From positions 3,204,892 through 3,268,891 of the forward strand of contig LR746265.1 of NCBI GenBank assembly GCA_902729315.2: a stretch of 64,000 nt of DNA. Direction: 5' to 3'. Below, piece after piece: positions 38,501-49,399 of the stretch. This DNA comes from Spirodela intermedia (taxonomy: Eukaryota > Streptophyta > Magnoliopsida > Alismatales > Araceae). The position numbers were made by a program, and so were the translations under genes. Each line of letters opens with the position of its first letter. Position 1 is the stretch's first letter. Under the pieces are notes generated by a model. It saw only the letters and a program-made list of their open reading frames with translations. It was not told the DNA's origin and did no database searches.

Positions 38501-39132
38501 TGGCGGAGGTCTTCTCGGCTTACTCACACAGCAAGATCGCCTCCATCGACGCGCTCTTCTCCCGGGTCTCGCCGCTGATCTCCGCCGAGTGGTTCCCGAA
38601 GCACTCCTCCCTGGCCTTCGGCCATCTGCTGCGGCTGCTGGAGAAGGGACCGGTGGAGTACCAGCGGGTGGTGCTCCTGCTGCTGAAGGCCTTCCTCCAG
38701 CAGACCCCCGTCGACGCGGTGCAGAGTCCGCACGTCTACGCCATAGTTTCGCAGCTGGTGGAGAGCACGCTGTGCTGGGAGGCGCTGAGCGTCTTGGAAG
38801 CCCTTTTGCACAGCTGCAGCAGCCTGACCGGGAGTGGCCACGCCGAGGAGCAGGGCGGCGGCGGCGAGAACGAGAAGGTCTCGCCGATCGTGCTGGCTCC
38901 GCAGAGCTCCTTCAAGGCCAGGAGCGGCCCACTGCAGTACATCGTCGGAGGGGGAGCCGCTGCTGCGGCTCAGAGCGGTGTTGGGACGCCGGAGGGGGCC
39001 CTGTCGCAACGAGCGGTGGCTCTGCAGAACACTCGAATGCTCCTCGGACGTGTGCTTGACACCTGCGCCCTCGGCAGGCGGAAGGACTACAAGCGGCTCG
39101 TGCCCTTTGTCACGATCATCGGCAACCCTTGA
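17572..39132 (+). CDS. FRY: FURRY/Mor2/Tao3-type cell morphogenesis protein (17 exons, 2150 aa)
   Basis: Exons: 17572-17667, 18562-18680, 22356-22401, 23720-23792, 23914-23971, 24903-24998, 25819-25936, 27774-28040, 29409-29510, 29669-30026, 30133-30246, 31602-32230, 32339-32532, 32913-33135, 33850-33969, 34877-35632 and 36049-39132. They sum to 6453 nt in frame, with every phase matching. The product starts [20 protein letters not shown] and ends [10 protein letters not shown]. Recognisable stretches include [49 protein letters not shown] and [10 protein letters not shown]. It matches the Arabidopsis ARM-repeat protein At5g15680 from memory in sequence and length. FURRY proteins are helical-repeat scaffolds for NDR/LATS-type kinases in cell shape and division in animals and fungi; the plant role is little known and is inferred. 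Introns are AT-rich and up to 3.7 kb. The last 3084-nt exon is intronless and much more GC-rich than the others. Confidence 0.95.
32707..32790 (+). repeat. 39-bp tandem duplication in intron 13 of the FURRY-like gene
   Basis: CAATATGG starts at 32707, 32746 and 32785. The first two 39-base units (containing CTTCGAAAAGACTTTATATT) are nearly identical and the third is cut short. It lies wholly inside the intron 32533-32912, so the protein is not affected. Confidence 0.9.
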
Positions 39133-39567
39133 TGCCAGAGCGTCTCGGACGAGTGAGTGATCGCAGATTGTGCACTTACTTGGAAGAAGATGCAGAGAGT
39201 GAGAGAGAGGGAGAGAGAAGAATGGTGAAGTCCTTTGTAGGTTTGGCTGGTGCGGCTACTCGGTTCACCTCTTCTGTAAATAGTGATGTATATTTGAACG
39301 ATGTATTCGTTGAGATGAGCGGGTTGATGATTCATGTTGCCAGTTTTGATGTCAACCCCCTCCTTTCCTGTACGAGCTTTTAAAAGAGGAGACGCCCGAG
39401 CTGGCTAGGCCGTGTGGCCAGTTAATGCACGGAGAAGTTGGCCCATCGTTCTACTCGAAGGGGTCTTCAATCCCCAATGAGGGTAGTCGGTAAGTCAACG
39501 CTGAAGTGAATGACTTTTGTCTTCGCCGCCGGTTAAAAACTTCTCAAAAAGAAATTATATACTGTTT

Positions 39568-39640
39568 TGGAGATGCGGGGTATCGATCCCCGAACTTCTC
39601 GCATGCTAAGCGAGCGCTCTACCATCTGAGCTACATCTGA
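39568..39640 (-). tRNA. tRNA-Ala (anticodon AGC), acceptor stem altered
   Basis: The reverse strand gives a 73-base cloverleaf. The D-arm is GCTC/GAGC, the anticodon arm is CTCGC-TTAGCAT-GCGAG with anticodon AGC, the variable loop is AAGTT, the T-arm is CGGGG/CCCCG and the discriminator is A. It resembles plant nuclear tRNA-Ala(AGC). The 5' acceptor strand reads TCAGATG where plant genes I remember read GGGGATG, while the 3' strand is the expected CATCTCC. Pairs 1-72 and 2-71 therefore mismatch, and the alanine identity pair G3-U70 becomes A3-U70. A TTTTT run lies about 20 bases downstream on the minus strand as a possible RNA polymerase III terminator. It is either a decaying tRNA gene or pseudogene, or a variant no longer charged with alanine. 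Confidence 0.8.
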
Positions 39641-40208
39641 AAAATTAAAAATTCTTGTTTTTAATCTGATCCCACCAACTACAACCCCGGACGTCTCGCC
39701 CATCCAGCTGTTGTCCATCCGCAAGCCAACCCCCATCTCTTCCTCCGCAGAAACACCAAATCGGCAAAGAGTGAAGAGCCCACGGCTCCCCATTGACGAC
39801 GGGCCTTCACCGGAAGGATTCCTCCTCTTTTCCACTGGTTTTTATCAGGCAAAGCAGGGGGCTCCTACGCCCCTCCAGGCTGACGCGGGCGCTGACCACC
39901 AAATAGGAGAGCAACCCGTGAAGGTTGTGTCCTCGTCCGTCTCATCTGATCCGACCCCCCACACGGCGCCGCCGTCCTCCGACGGCCGGCGGAGCAGGTC
40001 GGCGATGCCTTCTTGCCGGCGCCGCCGTGGGGCCGGCCACCCGCTGCCCGCTTGCTTTTTGCAGAGCGGGAGGAGCGGCGGCGGCGGCGGCGGCATCTGT
40101 TCTCTCACCAACAAGGCAGGGCAAGGCGGCCCTGATATGCCGACAGGGACCGGCGGGCGGTCCGCCGGCGGCGAGAGCTACGTGAGCCAACAAGCCTGCG
40201 GAGATTCC

Positions 40209-40240
40209 TCTCTCTCTCTGTCTCTCTGTCTCTCTCTCTT
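40209..40240 (+). repeat. interrupted CT microsatellite
   Basis: CT repeats with two G interruptions, at the edge of the GC-rich block upstream of the ARF6 gene. Confidence 0.85.
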
Positions 40241-40884
40241 CCTTGCTTCTGGGCCCAGCGCGGCGCGTCGCTGGGAGAAGGGTCATTAAATCGAGTCAAT
40301 CATTCCGAAGGGTCTGTCAGAGTCTTCTGCCGGCGGTACAATTATTGGAGTACGACCGACACGCTCCGTCCATCGCCGATCCGACGGTGGCACTACGATT
40401 ACCCCGAGTTGTCCGCAGGTGCGATAGGGGGGAGGCGCTGATCACGGGCGGGGGCGCACGAAGGCGGCCCCCCTGGTTCCCGTACGCCGCGGCGCACAGA
40501 TGGGTTCTGTGCGCCGGGCCCCCCTCCTCGGGGGCAAAAAGGGAAATTGTGGATATTTTGGGGGTTGTAAGGGTCATTGGATCATGTGCCGTACTAACCT
40601 GGCAGTAAATATTAAGAGGGGCACGTGCCGTCGGTCGTCTCTGTCAGACGGCGTTGGACGGCTCGATCTGTCTCGTGGGCCGCGGGGACGGTGCGGATCG
40701 GGTGGGCCCCACGCCCTGCCACTCTCGGGCTTTCAGCTTCTGCTCCACTCCGCCCCGGCACGCGATCGCGCCCGTATATCGAAAAGCTGGTTTTTATTTT
40801 CTTTTGGAAATAAAAAAAGCGCTCACAGGAAAAGGCCTTTTCAAATGAGTAATTCAATAATTCTTTTTTAATGCCAACATTAAT

Positions 40885-40908
40885 TCTCTCTCTCTCTCTC
40901 TCTCTCTC
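40885..40908 (+). repeat. (TC)12 microsatellite
   Basis: Perfect TC tract followed by interrupted TC units to about 40920. It lies about 0.7 kb upstream of the ARF6 start, probably in the promoter or leader. Confidence 0.93.
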
Positions 40909-41549
40909 GCTCTCGCTCTGCGTTTCTGTCTCCATCTCTCCACTTCATCGGCGAGCAGACACGCTCTTGGTGGGAGAGCTCGGGGAAGGGCTTCACCAAG
41001 GCTGCAGGGAGGGGGGGTGGCCTTTTTCACCTCGCGAGGCTCGAGGAAATATCGTGGATTCTCAGATGATGAGAGGAGGGAGAAAGGGAAAGTCGCTGGT
41101 ACGGAGCTGCCTTCTCTGATGCTGACGAGTGGTTGCTGGTCGTGGATGGCGGAGCTGGGAGCGGTGGAGCTTGGGCTCCTTGTCCGGCATCTCCGTTGAT
41201 GGAGTCTTTGGTCAGCTCAGGGAGGCGGGCATGACAAGCCTCCTGTACTGCGTAGTAGCGGCGGGGGTGTTGCATTGCGTTGTGTCTTGGACGATCCACG
41301 TTCTCGGTGTAGAGGAGAAGCGTTATTAAGTGGGAAGCAAAACCTTTAGGATCAATTAAGGCCAGGGCCTCGTGCTTCAGTTACTTCGGCTCGTTTAATG
41401 CAGTGTCTGGATCGTGAAGCGAGGCGCGCAGGTCTGTTGTAGAGGACAGGAGAAAGGCTCGGAGAGGACGGATTATACTTTTCGATGGTGAAGCAGACTG
41501 TGATCGTTCTGTCCGAGCGGTTATGTGGGGAGGAAGACGACCTTAATAC

Positions 41550-41582
41550 ATGATCTCTGCCAAAGTTGAATCCAAGATATGA
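41550..41582 (+). promoter_or_regulatory. 10-codon upstream ORF overlapping the ARF6 start codon
   Basis: ATG at 41550 opens [10 protein letters not shown] and stops at TGA 41580-41582. The main ARF6 ATG is 41579-41581, so stop and start overlap as ATGA. If the leader is transcribed as expected, ribosomes finishing this ORF would end exactly on the main start. uORF control is established for other ARF mRNAs (ARF3 and ARF5); its action here is inferred. Confidence 0.6.
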
Positions 41583-44500
41583 AGCTTGCTACTCTGGATT
41601 TGGGCCAGCGAACGCTGGAAGGTACCCGCACTTCTTCTTCGTCTTTAGAAGTTCAGTAGCTGCTGTTAGATTTCTTTCCCTATCCATTTATGTGGATACA
41701 GGCCTATTGTGCGCATAGTGCGTCCCTCGAGACAACTGCGAGTGGGGATACTAACGATGAGATTTATGATTATAACCCGTGACAGGTGGGGAGAAGAGAT
41801 GCTTGAATTCAGAGCTCTGGCACGCCTGTGCCGGCCCTCTCGTGTCCTTGCCAACGGTCGGCACCCGCGTCGTGTACTTCCCTCAGGGTCACAGTGAGCA
41901 GGCAAGCCTTTTACCTGAAATCATAGTTCTTTCTTCTTCTTCTTCTTCTTCTTCTTTTTATCCGCTCCCTGTGGATCGAGACTCGGTTGCTCTTGTTAAT
42001 ATATATGGGTGTATTTAAATCAAGGTGTCTGTGTCTACTAACAAGGAGGTTGAAGGACGTCTTCCTAATTATCCGAACCTGTCTCCCCAACTGATCTGCC
42101 AACTTCACGATGCCACGATGCATGTGAGTAAGATGGACCATTGTTTAGCTTTTTTTTTTGAAAGATCTTTGAAGCTGACTGCTCGAGTGCTTTCAGGCAG
42201 ATGTGGAGACCGATGAAGTGTACGCGCAAATGACCTTGCAGCCTCTGAGCTCGGTAAAGTTGAAAGTCTTTGCTAATGCAAACTTCTTGATAATATTTTG
42301 TGGTACCTTGGGTTGAGTAAAATCGCTGACACGTGCAGCAAGAGCAAAAAGATATCTACCTTCCGGCTGAAATTGTGCTTCAGAGCAAGCAGCCGACGAA
42401 TTATTTCTGTAAGACTTTGACAGCTAGTGACACGAGTACTCACGGAGGATTTTCTGTCCCGCGTCGTGCAGCCGAGAAAGTCTTTCCACCCCTGGTGTGT
42501 TGTTTCTCATTGTTTACTTGTTATTGAAACATCAATTTCGAGGTCTGGATTTCTTTTCTGGCAAGTCGTATGTCCTCATGTGATATTTTTCGTACCTTTC
42601 ATTGGATATTGTTGCTTGCATCTTGATTTAGGACTACAGTCAGCACCCACCCGCTCAGGAGCTCGTTGCTAGAGACCTCCACGACGTTGAATGGAAATTT
42701 AGGCATATTTTTCGTGGTATGTTGACTGCCGGTTTCTCATATCATTAAATTTATCAGTTCTTTTGTAGTCACCATATAAGCTCACGGACTATTCATCAGA
42801 AAATCAACCAGAACTAGGGTTCTCTACGGTGTCTGGTAAAGAATGCTTTGCATGAACTCATAGGAAACACGACATTTGTTTCAATTTATGATTTCCATCT
42901 GTGGCTTTTGAAGACAAATTAAGATAATAATTTTCAGATAGTTTGCCTTCTAGATAAATTAACTAAAAAGTGCGAAGTTTAACCTACGTAGTTATCACTT
43001 AAGACCAGAAAGAGTTTGTTAGACAGCAACGGTGAGACAGGGGACGCGAGCAATATCTGGAATTATTGGGCGTAAATTGTCTGTCGGTTTTAGACTTTTT
43101 ATCCTTGAAAAATAATCGTATAATGCTTCCAACTATTTCACTACCCTACAGCGTGCAGTATTTTTTATCTTTTCAAACTTTTTACCTGATCATAAGTGCC
43201 TTCGTGGTGCAGAAGGGATTTCTCTTTGGACGGTAAAATCGAGATCCATGAAATCTTGGGCACTTCAAATTTGCAAAATATTTCTAAAGAAAGTTTCTTC
43301 TGGGCTATCCTCATTGTCATTCAAATTCCTTGTCTTATAGAGCTTTGTCTGACTTACTGGTTGAAACTGATTCTCTAGGATATTATTAATAGAAATGAGA
43401 TATGATCACAACACATTTAGACTCATGTTGTTGAGAAGAAACCTAATTGGATTCGATTGAAGCTTATAGTGGAAGCATGCTTCAGAGATTTGACTATTTT
43501 TTCTTTGAGAGAGTATCCATGGTCATGAGATAAGTTTATGTGATCCAATTGTGATTGATGGTTAGGAAGTCTATGCTGTGATCGATTGATATCATATCCA
43601 TGCCAAAGTGATTTGCATAGGCATTTATATATGGCAGACGGGAAAACATATCATACAAAGAGTTCACGGCTCTCCACAAGGGCATGGTTTTTGAACCGTA
43701 CAGAGCTGAGTTGCGCAAAGGATCTCTGTGTCAAATCTGATATTGTGCATGCAAATGCTAATACGTTAATTTCCTGTAGGTCAACCCAAAAGGCATCTTC
43801 TTACCACAGGGTGGAGTGTGTTTGTCAGTGCCAAGAGACTGGTTGCTGGGGATTCTGTGCTGTTTATCTGGTATGCCTATGTTGGCTTTGCTGGGGTTTC
43901 TATGTCTGTTGTCCAAATCCTTTCGATGTTGATTCTTTACGTTGGACTCCAAGTCCTCTTTAGCAAGTACTTTTTTCCTTTTTGCGAGCTTATGTTAGAA
44001 TCAAGACTGTTTCTAGATAAATTATGAATTGAATAAGGCTTTTTCGCTCATCTTCAGGAACGAAAAAGGTCAGTTACTCCTAGGCATAAGACGTGCCAAT
44101 AGGCTACAGACCATGACACCTTCATCTGTTCTATCAAGTGACAGCATGCACATAGGACTTCTTGCTGCAGCTGCTCATGCTGCAGCGACGAATAGCCGTT
44201 TCACCATCTTTTATAACCCAAGGTTAAATTTTTTGAACTTCTTCTGCTATGATGACACGAATCTTTCTTCAAATTATGGATGCTTTTTATTTACTGCATT
44301 TGACAGGGCAAGTCCATCCGAATTTGTGGTACCTCTTTCAAAGTATGCTAAGGCTGTGTTTCACACCCGTGTATCAGTTGGTATGCGCTTTCGCATGCTT
44401 TTTGAAACGGAGGAATGTAGTGTCAGAAGGTAAGGTAGCATTCATAATCTTCGTTCAATCATTTCTTTCATTGTTTTGTGCTTTTTGCAGAAATATGTTT

Positions 44501-47500
44501 ATAGCCTATCCTGGATGTTTAGAAGTAATTTTATGAGAGACATTAGTGCACTCAGTACTTAGAATCGGGCAATTATCTGGATCATAACGGGCAGTGCCTT
44601 GTTTTTGTGTTGGGGTGTGGCAAGTATTCCAATGATTCTCAAAGTTCGTCCTGATCAGCCAGTTTAGTTGCTGTATGAGCCTGGAATTGGCTGATTTTGG
44701 GTGGAACGACCCGAAATCAGCCATATTACGGCAATAGCTGATTGTTTGGTAATTGGGTACCGTTAGGTTGTTGCAAGGATCATTAACATTTGAAAGCAGG
44801 AATAAAGAATCCTTTTAATATCCCTTGCCCTGAGATTGTAGTTTTCGTGAGCATAACCTTGAAATTTGATTTTACTTGTTTTGAGGTCAGTAGATTATGT
44901 AGAATAAATGCCCTTTCCGTGTCCAGGGTGCAAGGGATGAGATATTATTTTCTGTGGGAAAGTTAATTATGATGTCCAATTATATTTATTTCTCGTATAC
45001 TTATTTTGATGCTGTATATGAACCAGGTATATGGGTACTGTAACAGATATATGTGATTTCGATCCCGTGCACTGGCCGAATTCTCATTGGAGATCAGTAA
45101 AGGTATGGGGATTATGACAACCTGCGTGAGGACATGATTTTATTTCGTAAACTTCTGACTCGTGGATCCAGAAGAGTATTTGACTTCTCTACTGAATTTC
45201 AATTCTGGTAAATAAACAATGACATAAACGTGCACACATGTAGCCCATTCATTTCTTTCTAGGACTAATCCTATGTAGCATTGTTTTGATTTTGTGAGGA
45301 TTTAAATCTGAGATAATCATTCTCATTTTGAACTCTTTTGTTCTAAATATGTGTTTTTTTAATGCATTTCTAAATCCATCTGTCGTCAATTTGATTGACT
45401 GTGAATTTAATTGCGCAACGTACCTCCTGTGGTTTGAAAAATAATAATTCTCATAAAGGTTCGTTTAGTTTGAGAGATATTCCTAAAACATACAGCGGTT
45501 TTTGCTCCTAAAACATGTTTAATGCAAAGTTCGTCCCCAAATTTGTCCTTAAAAAATTGACGACTGTCTATTATTATTTCGAGTTGTCTGAAATTCTGCT
45601 TTCTTTCGAATATGTTTCAAGTGTCCCCACTGCGGTGCCTTTTGTTTTACAGAGGCTTTGATTTGTCATAATTTCCATTGTTTTACAGACTATGATTCTC
45701 ATAGGCTTTATGAATATCTCAGGTTGGTTGGGACGAATCAACTGCTGGCGAGAAGCAGCCTAGAGTTTCATTGTGGGAGATTGAACCATTAACTACCTTT
45801 CCTATGTACCCATCACTCTTCCCTCTGAGGCTGAAACGGCCCTGGCATCAGGGAATACCCCCTGTTCCTGGTACATATCTCTATTGTGAATTTTTATGTC
45901 TCCAATTTATTATTTTATCCCATTATTATGTGTAACATAAACGGCCCTGGCATTAGGGTTTTACGTTGACTGTTGTCCCTTCATACCGACTCGGACATTA
46001 TCTCAACAGCCATTCAAACGGTGTATAGGATTGAGCACGGCTCCTCAATGAATTTCTATCTGTAATCAGATAGATGCTATGGTGTCCAGGATTTACATTA
46101 TCTCTGCAGACATTCAGGGTTACATAGTTTGCATAACGTTGTTTGTTGAGTAATACATTTGCATTCATGATACCAGGTTATGAAGCTCATTGGACATAAA
46201 GCATTTCACGTCTAATAAAACATGTTTATCTGCAATTCATCAAATTCTACTGTAAAAACAAGTAAACCACTCATGCGCACATAGTGATCACCTTCACATT
46301 TAAGATGACCACCCATCAGGTGGCGGAGTCGCATTTTTCTTTATGTATGAATTCATGATTTCAGATAATAGTGGTGACGAAGGCTACACGTTCGTGTGGC
46401 CGAGGGGATATCTGGGAGAACACAGCATTCAACCCCAGAATTTTCTTCAAGTTGGAAGGGGCCCTTGTGTTCAGCAGAGGTTTGAGCCCGTACAGCTGAC
46501 CAATGACCCTGATCAATACCAGGTAATGGCTGCTGCAGCCTTGCAAGACGTAAGAAGTGCAGAACTCCTGAAGCAACAGCTTTTTCGCTTTCAGCAACCT
46601 CTCCAGGCTTTCCAACAGCCATTCAGGACGAACGCATCATTGCAGCAGCAGATTGCTCAGCAAATACGCTCACAACATGCACTCAATATTCTGCCGCCTA
46701 GTTTATCTGATCATCCACAACAGAGCCTTCCAGACCAGTTTCATCAATCTATAATTCGGCAGAATAGCCAACAGCCGCAAACATATGTCGAGGAATTCGT
46801 GATTCCTGGCAATCAAGTTCAGCAGTCTCACCCACAGTTTGCTTCCCTGGGCCAAAAACCAGTCTTTCCTATATCAGGCACAGATTTCCCATCATGCGTG
46901 CAGTCTATGTTGGGCTCCATGGTCCATGATGGACGTTTCAATCAGGTGAACTTCGATAAATTCACTCAGCCAATTTTAAACGAGGTGGACAAGCAGACGT
47001 GGGAGCAGAAGTTCGCAGCTCCTGAGACCGCTGGTTTTGGCCATGGAGCGTCTCTTCCTCCATTTCCCGGGAAAGATGGCCCGTTGGAGCAAGAGAATTG
47101 TAATGTTGACTCACAGAATCACACCCTTTTTGGTGTTAATATAGATTCTTCCCCTCTCCTCTCCAACTTGGTGCCCAGTGTAGCCAATTCTTCTGCTGAA
47201 GCTTCCAATATGCCATGTGCTGCATCATGCTTCCAAAATTCCTTATATGGCGTAGACGAGTTTTCCAGTGTACTCCAGAATGCAGGAGAAGCTGATCCTC
47301 CAAGAAGAACCTTCATTAAGGTGAGAGAAGTGTGGCCCTGAGTTATTCAATCCCATTGGTATTTGACTAAAATGGCTGCTCTTAATTTCGTAGGTTTGCA
47401 AGTCAGGATCGGTTGGGAGACTACTGGACATCACCCAGTTCAGAAACTACAGCGAGCTGAGGGAAGAACTGGGTCAGATGTTTGGTATCGAGGGTCAGTT

Positions 47501-47946
47501 GGAAGACCCTCTAAGATCAGGCTGGCAGCTTGTATTTGTCGACAGGGAGAATGACGTGCTTCTCCTTGGAGACGACCCCTGGGAGTAAGGACCACATTCA
47601 TTAGAATTTTCTTTATATGGAGATAGTTCATGCATATTGGCTTCTGTGATATACGAATTCAAACATGGTTATTTTCTATTTTCGACACATTTACTGTTCT
47701 CTACTGTCAATCCACGCTATCCTGTAAGGCTCTGAACCTCATTAGTGTGTCATAGCAACCATTGTGATGCTGTAACCATTGTTACTTTTGGTCGTTTCGA
47801 GTCACTCAGTATCTGTGAACCAGATTTCCTAGCCGCTTTCTCCCACCTCCTGCCTGACATTCTAACCTCGATGCAGTGCATTTGTGAATAATGTCTGGTA
47901 CATCAAGATACTTTCATCCGAGGATGTTCAGAAGATGGGGAAGTAG
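41579..47946 (+). CDS. ARF6: auxin response factor, ARF6 type (14 exons, 791 aa)
   Basis: Exons: 41579-41621, 41786-41901, 42025-42123, 42197-42253, 42339-42494, 42632-42716, 43780-43870, 44058-44222, 44307-44429, 45027-45102, 45723-45870, 46365-47320, 47394-47584 and 47877-47946. They sum to 2376 nt in frame. The product starts [10 protein letters not shown] and has [16 protein letters not shown], a B3 DNA-binding domain at about 127-230 ([36 protein letters not shown]), an ARF/dimerisation region to about 385 ([13 protein letters not shown]), a glutamine-rich middle to about 705, and a C-terminal PB1 domain (VCKSGSVGR lysine face; [16 protein letters not shown] acidic face). The Q-rich middle marks an activator ARF; FIWNEK, NPRASPSEF and LFGVNIDSS fit the ARF6/8 clade, ARF6 side. 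It binds TGTCTC-type auxin elements in the nucleus and is repressed by Aux/IAA partners. Intron 2 begins GC rather than GT. A miR167 site lies in exon 13. Confidence 0.95.
41931..41957 (+). repeat. (TTC)n microsatellite in ARF6 intron 2
   Basis: About eight TTC units occupy the middle of the GC-AG intron 41902-42024. Confidence 0.9.
47513..47533 (+). promoter_or_regulatory. miR167 target site in ARF6 coding sequence
   Basis: The site contains AGATCAGGCTGGCAGCTTGT. It is complementary to miR167 except for a mismatch opposite the middle-3' part, the far end and the first two miRNA bases, which is the same pattern as in Arabidopsis ARF6 and ARF8 from memory. It lies in exon 13, within the PB1-coding region (encoding RSGWQLV). 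miR167-guided cleavage of ARF6/8 is established in plants. Confidence 0.9.
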
Positions 47947-48956
47947 TCCGAGTCCTGGCTTCCTCCAGACCTGCATCTTCGTGAAACGGTATGATTTGTA
48001 TGCAGAATTACAGTTTCAGAAGGATGATAGGCTCAGTGTTACTACATAATCTCTCCAGCGGAGCTTTATTTTTATTAAAGTTGATATATTTCTGCATTTA
48101 TCATGCAAGAGTGGCTTCCTCGTTCCTTTATACGCCAACTAAAAGTGTTTTAGATTTACAATCGTATCCTCCTTTAGTGTTTAGATTGCTGCACATAGCT
48201 TCTATTTGTCCATATTAATATAATCTGCTCGGCAATTTTCGTTACAATATTTTTCTAAATTTGACGGGTCATTTAGTCATGAAAAATCTTCGTAGCCCTC
48301 TTTTTTTTTTTAACTGGATCATTTATTTTCGTTGGAAACAAGCGTCTGTTCACCGCTGACTTCTTCTTCTCTTTCTCGATGTTTCTAGAATGATACTAAA
48401 ATCAGCTTTCCTTCCAGTGTCGGCCGGTTCCTGCGTACCAGGAAGAACATCGTCGGCAAGTGCATTCCCCCTACTCTACGGCAACTTGGTTGCAGCAGTT
48501 TGACTAAACAGCTTAAGTTTTCCGTTTGTGACTACGTTCAACTCATGTTTGGCTTGTTCAACTACGTTCCTGTCTGCATAACCGGCGTTGACTTATGGTT
48601 TGGGGACTTGGACCCGATGTTTGATTATTTTCAGTAAGAATCAATCAGGTATCTTAATGACCTCCGGATGGTGGAGGCGCCCTATTTGCCTGCCTAGGGA
48701 AGAAGCAGTCGGCGAGTTCATCAAACGCTCACGATTACCTGACCTCTACCCTGGACACGATGGCACCTTTTTCACCAATTAGCACCAGATTCGTGGCATT
48801 TCGCATTAAATCGGTCCCGGGCCATCAATTTTGGGGGATTTTTCACGAATATTTACCACTTTTTATCCGGGTATTTTCTGTCTCTGTTCGCGAAGTCGTG
48901 GTGTTGATTGGGGATTTTGTTGGGTTTTTCTTTTTCGATAAATAAAAACCACATGG

Positions 48957-48979
48957 GAGAGAGAGAGAGATAGAGAGAG
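48957..48979 (+). repeat. (GA)n microsatellite
   Basis: GA tract with one T interruption, about 430 bp upstream of the CCCH zinc-finger start codon. Confidence 0.9.
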
Positions 48980-49033
48980 TGGGCATGGTGTTCGCAGACC
49001 GAGTACGCGTACCTTGGTTAAAAATGCCTGATT

Positions 49034-49059
49034 TGGGCTGCACATTCCCCCGTTGGGCC
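49034..49059 (+). promoter_or_regulatory. pair of TGGGCY site II elements in the CCCH gene promoter
   Basis: TGGGCT at 49034-49039 and TGGGCC at 49054-49059, about 350 bp before the start codon. Paired site II motifs are common in promoters of broadly expressed plant genes; function here is inferred. Confidence 0.45.
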
Positions 49060-49399
49060 GAAGATAATTACGGAATATGCCACTGAAGGGGGAGCCGCAG
49101 ATGACGGAAGCTAGGTTTTGCATTAATCTTTCTCTGCCCGCCCCCAGCTAAGATAGGTTTTGCTTTAATTCCCATGATCTCCATCGAAAAGTAGAGAGAA
49201 AACCCCAGGACTAATAGTCCCTGGTCAGAGTAAAGGCCCCCCCCTCTCTCTTTCTCTCTCCCTCCCTCCCTCTTCTGCGAAGCCACAGCTGATCTAGACC
49301 CTCGATCTATCTTATCCGCCAGACGTTGAAATTGGCTAGCATCCTCTCCCTCTCCCTCCGTCAGCTCGGTTTGGCGGAGCCTTTCGGCGGATTGGGCAG

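Larger units (their letters stand above)
39133..41578. other. intergenic region between the FURRY homologue and ARF6
   Basis: It contains the FURRY-like 3' UTR, a minus-strand tRNA-Ala-like gene (39568-39640), a GC-rich block with CT tracts (about 39950-40240), a second CT tract (40885-40908) and the ARF6 promoter and leader. Several open frames in the GC-rich block match nothing I know and read through simple repeats, so no protein gene is called. The right end has a short upstream ORF (41550-41582). Confidence 0.6.
47947..49399. other. intergenic region between ARF6 and the CCCH zinc-finger gene
   Basis: This should hold the ARF6 3' UTR on the left and the CCCH promoter on the right. Visible elements are a GA microsatellite (48957-48979), two TGGGCY motifs (49034 and 49054) and a pyrimidine-rich stretch near 49238-49272. 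No gene is supported; the minus-strand frame 49068-49649 is a shadow of the CCCH first exon. Confidence 0.6.

Noticed and set aside
38475-39059. 194-codon plus-strand frame within the last FURRY exon
   Set aside because: It is an out-of-frame shadow of the conserved, GC-rich exon.
39711-40289. 192-codon plus-strand frame in the GC-rich block upstream of ARF6
   Set aside because: The product is Gly/Arg-rich and reads through CT repeats, with competing frames on the other strand. No splice-linked or family evidence was found.
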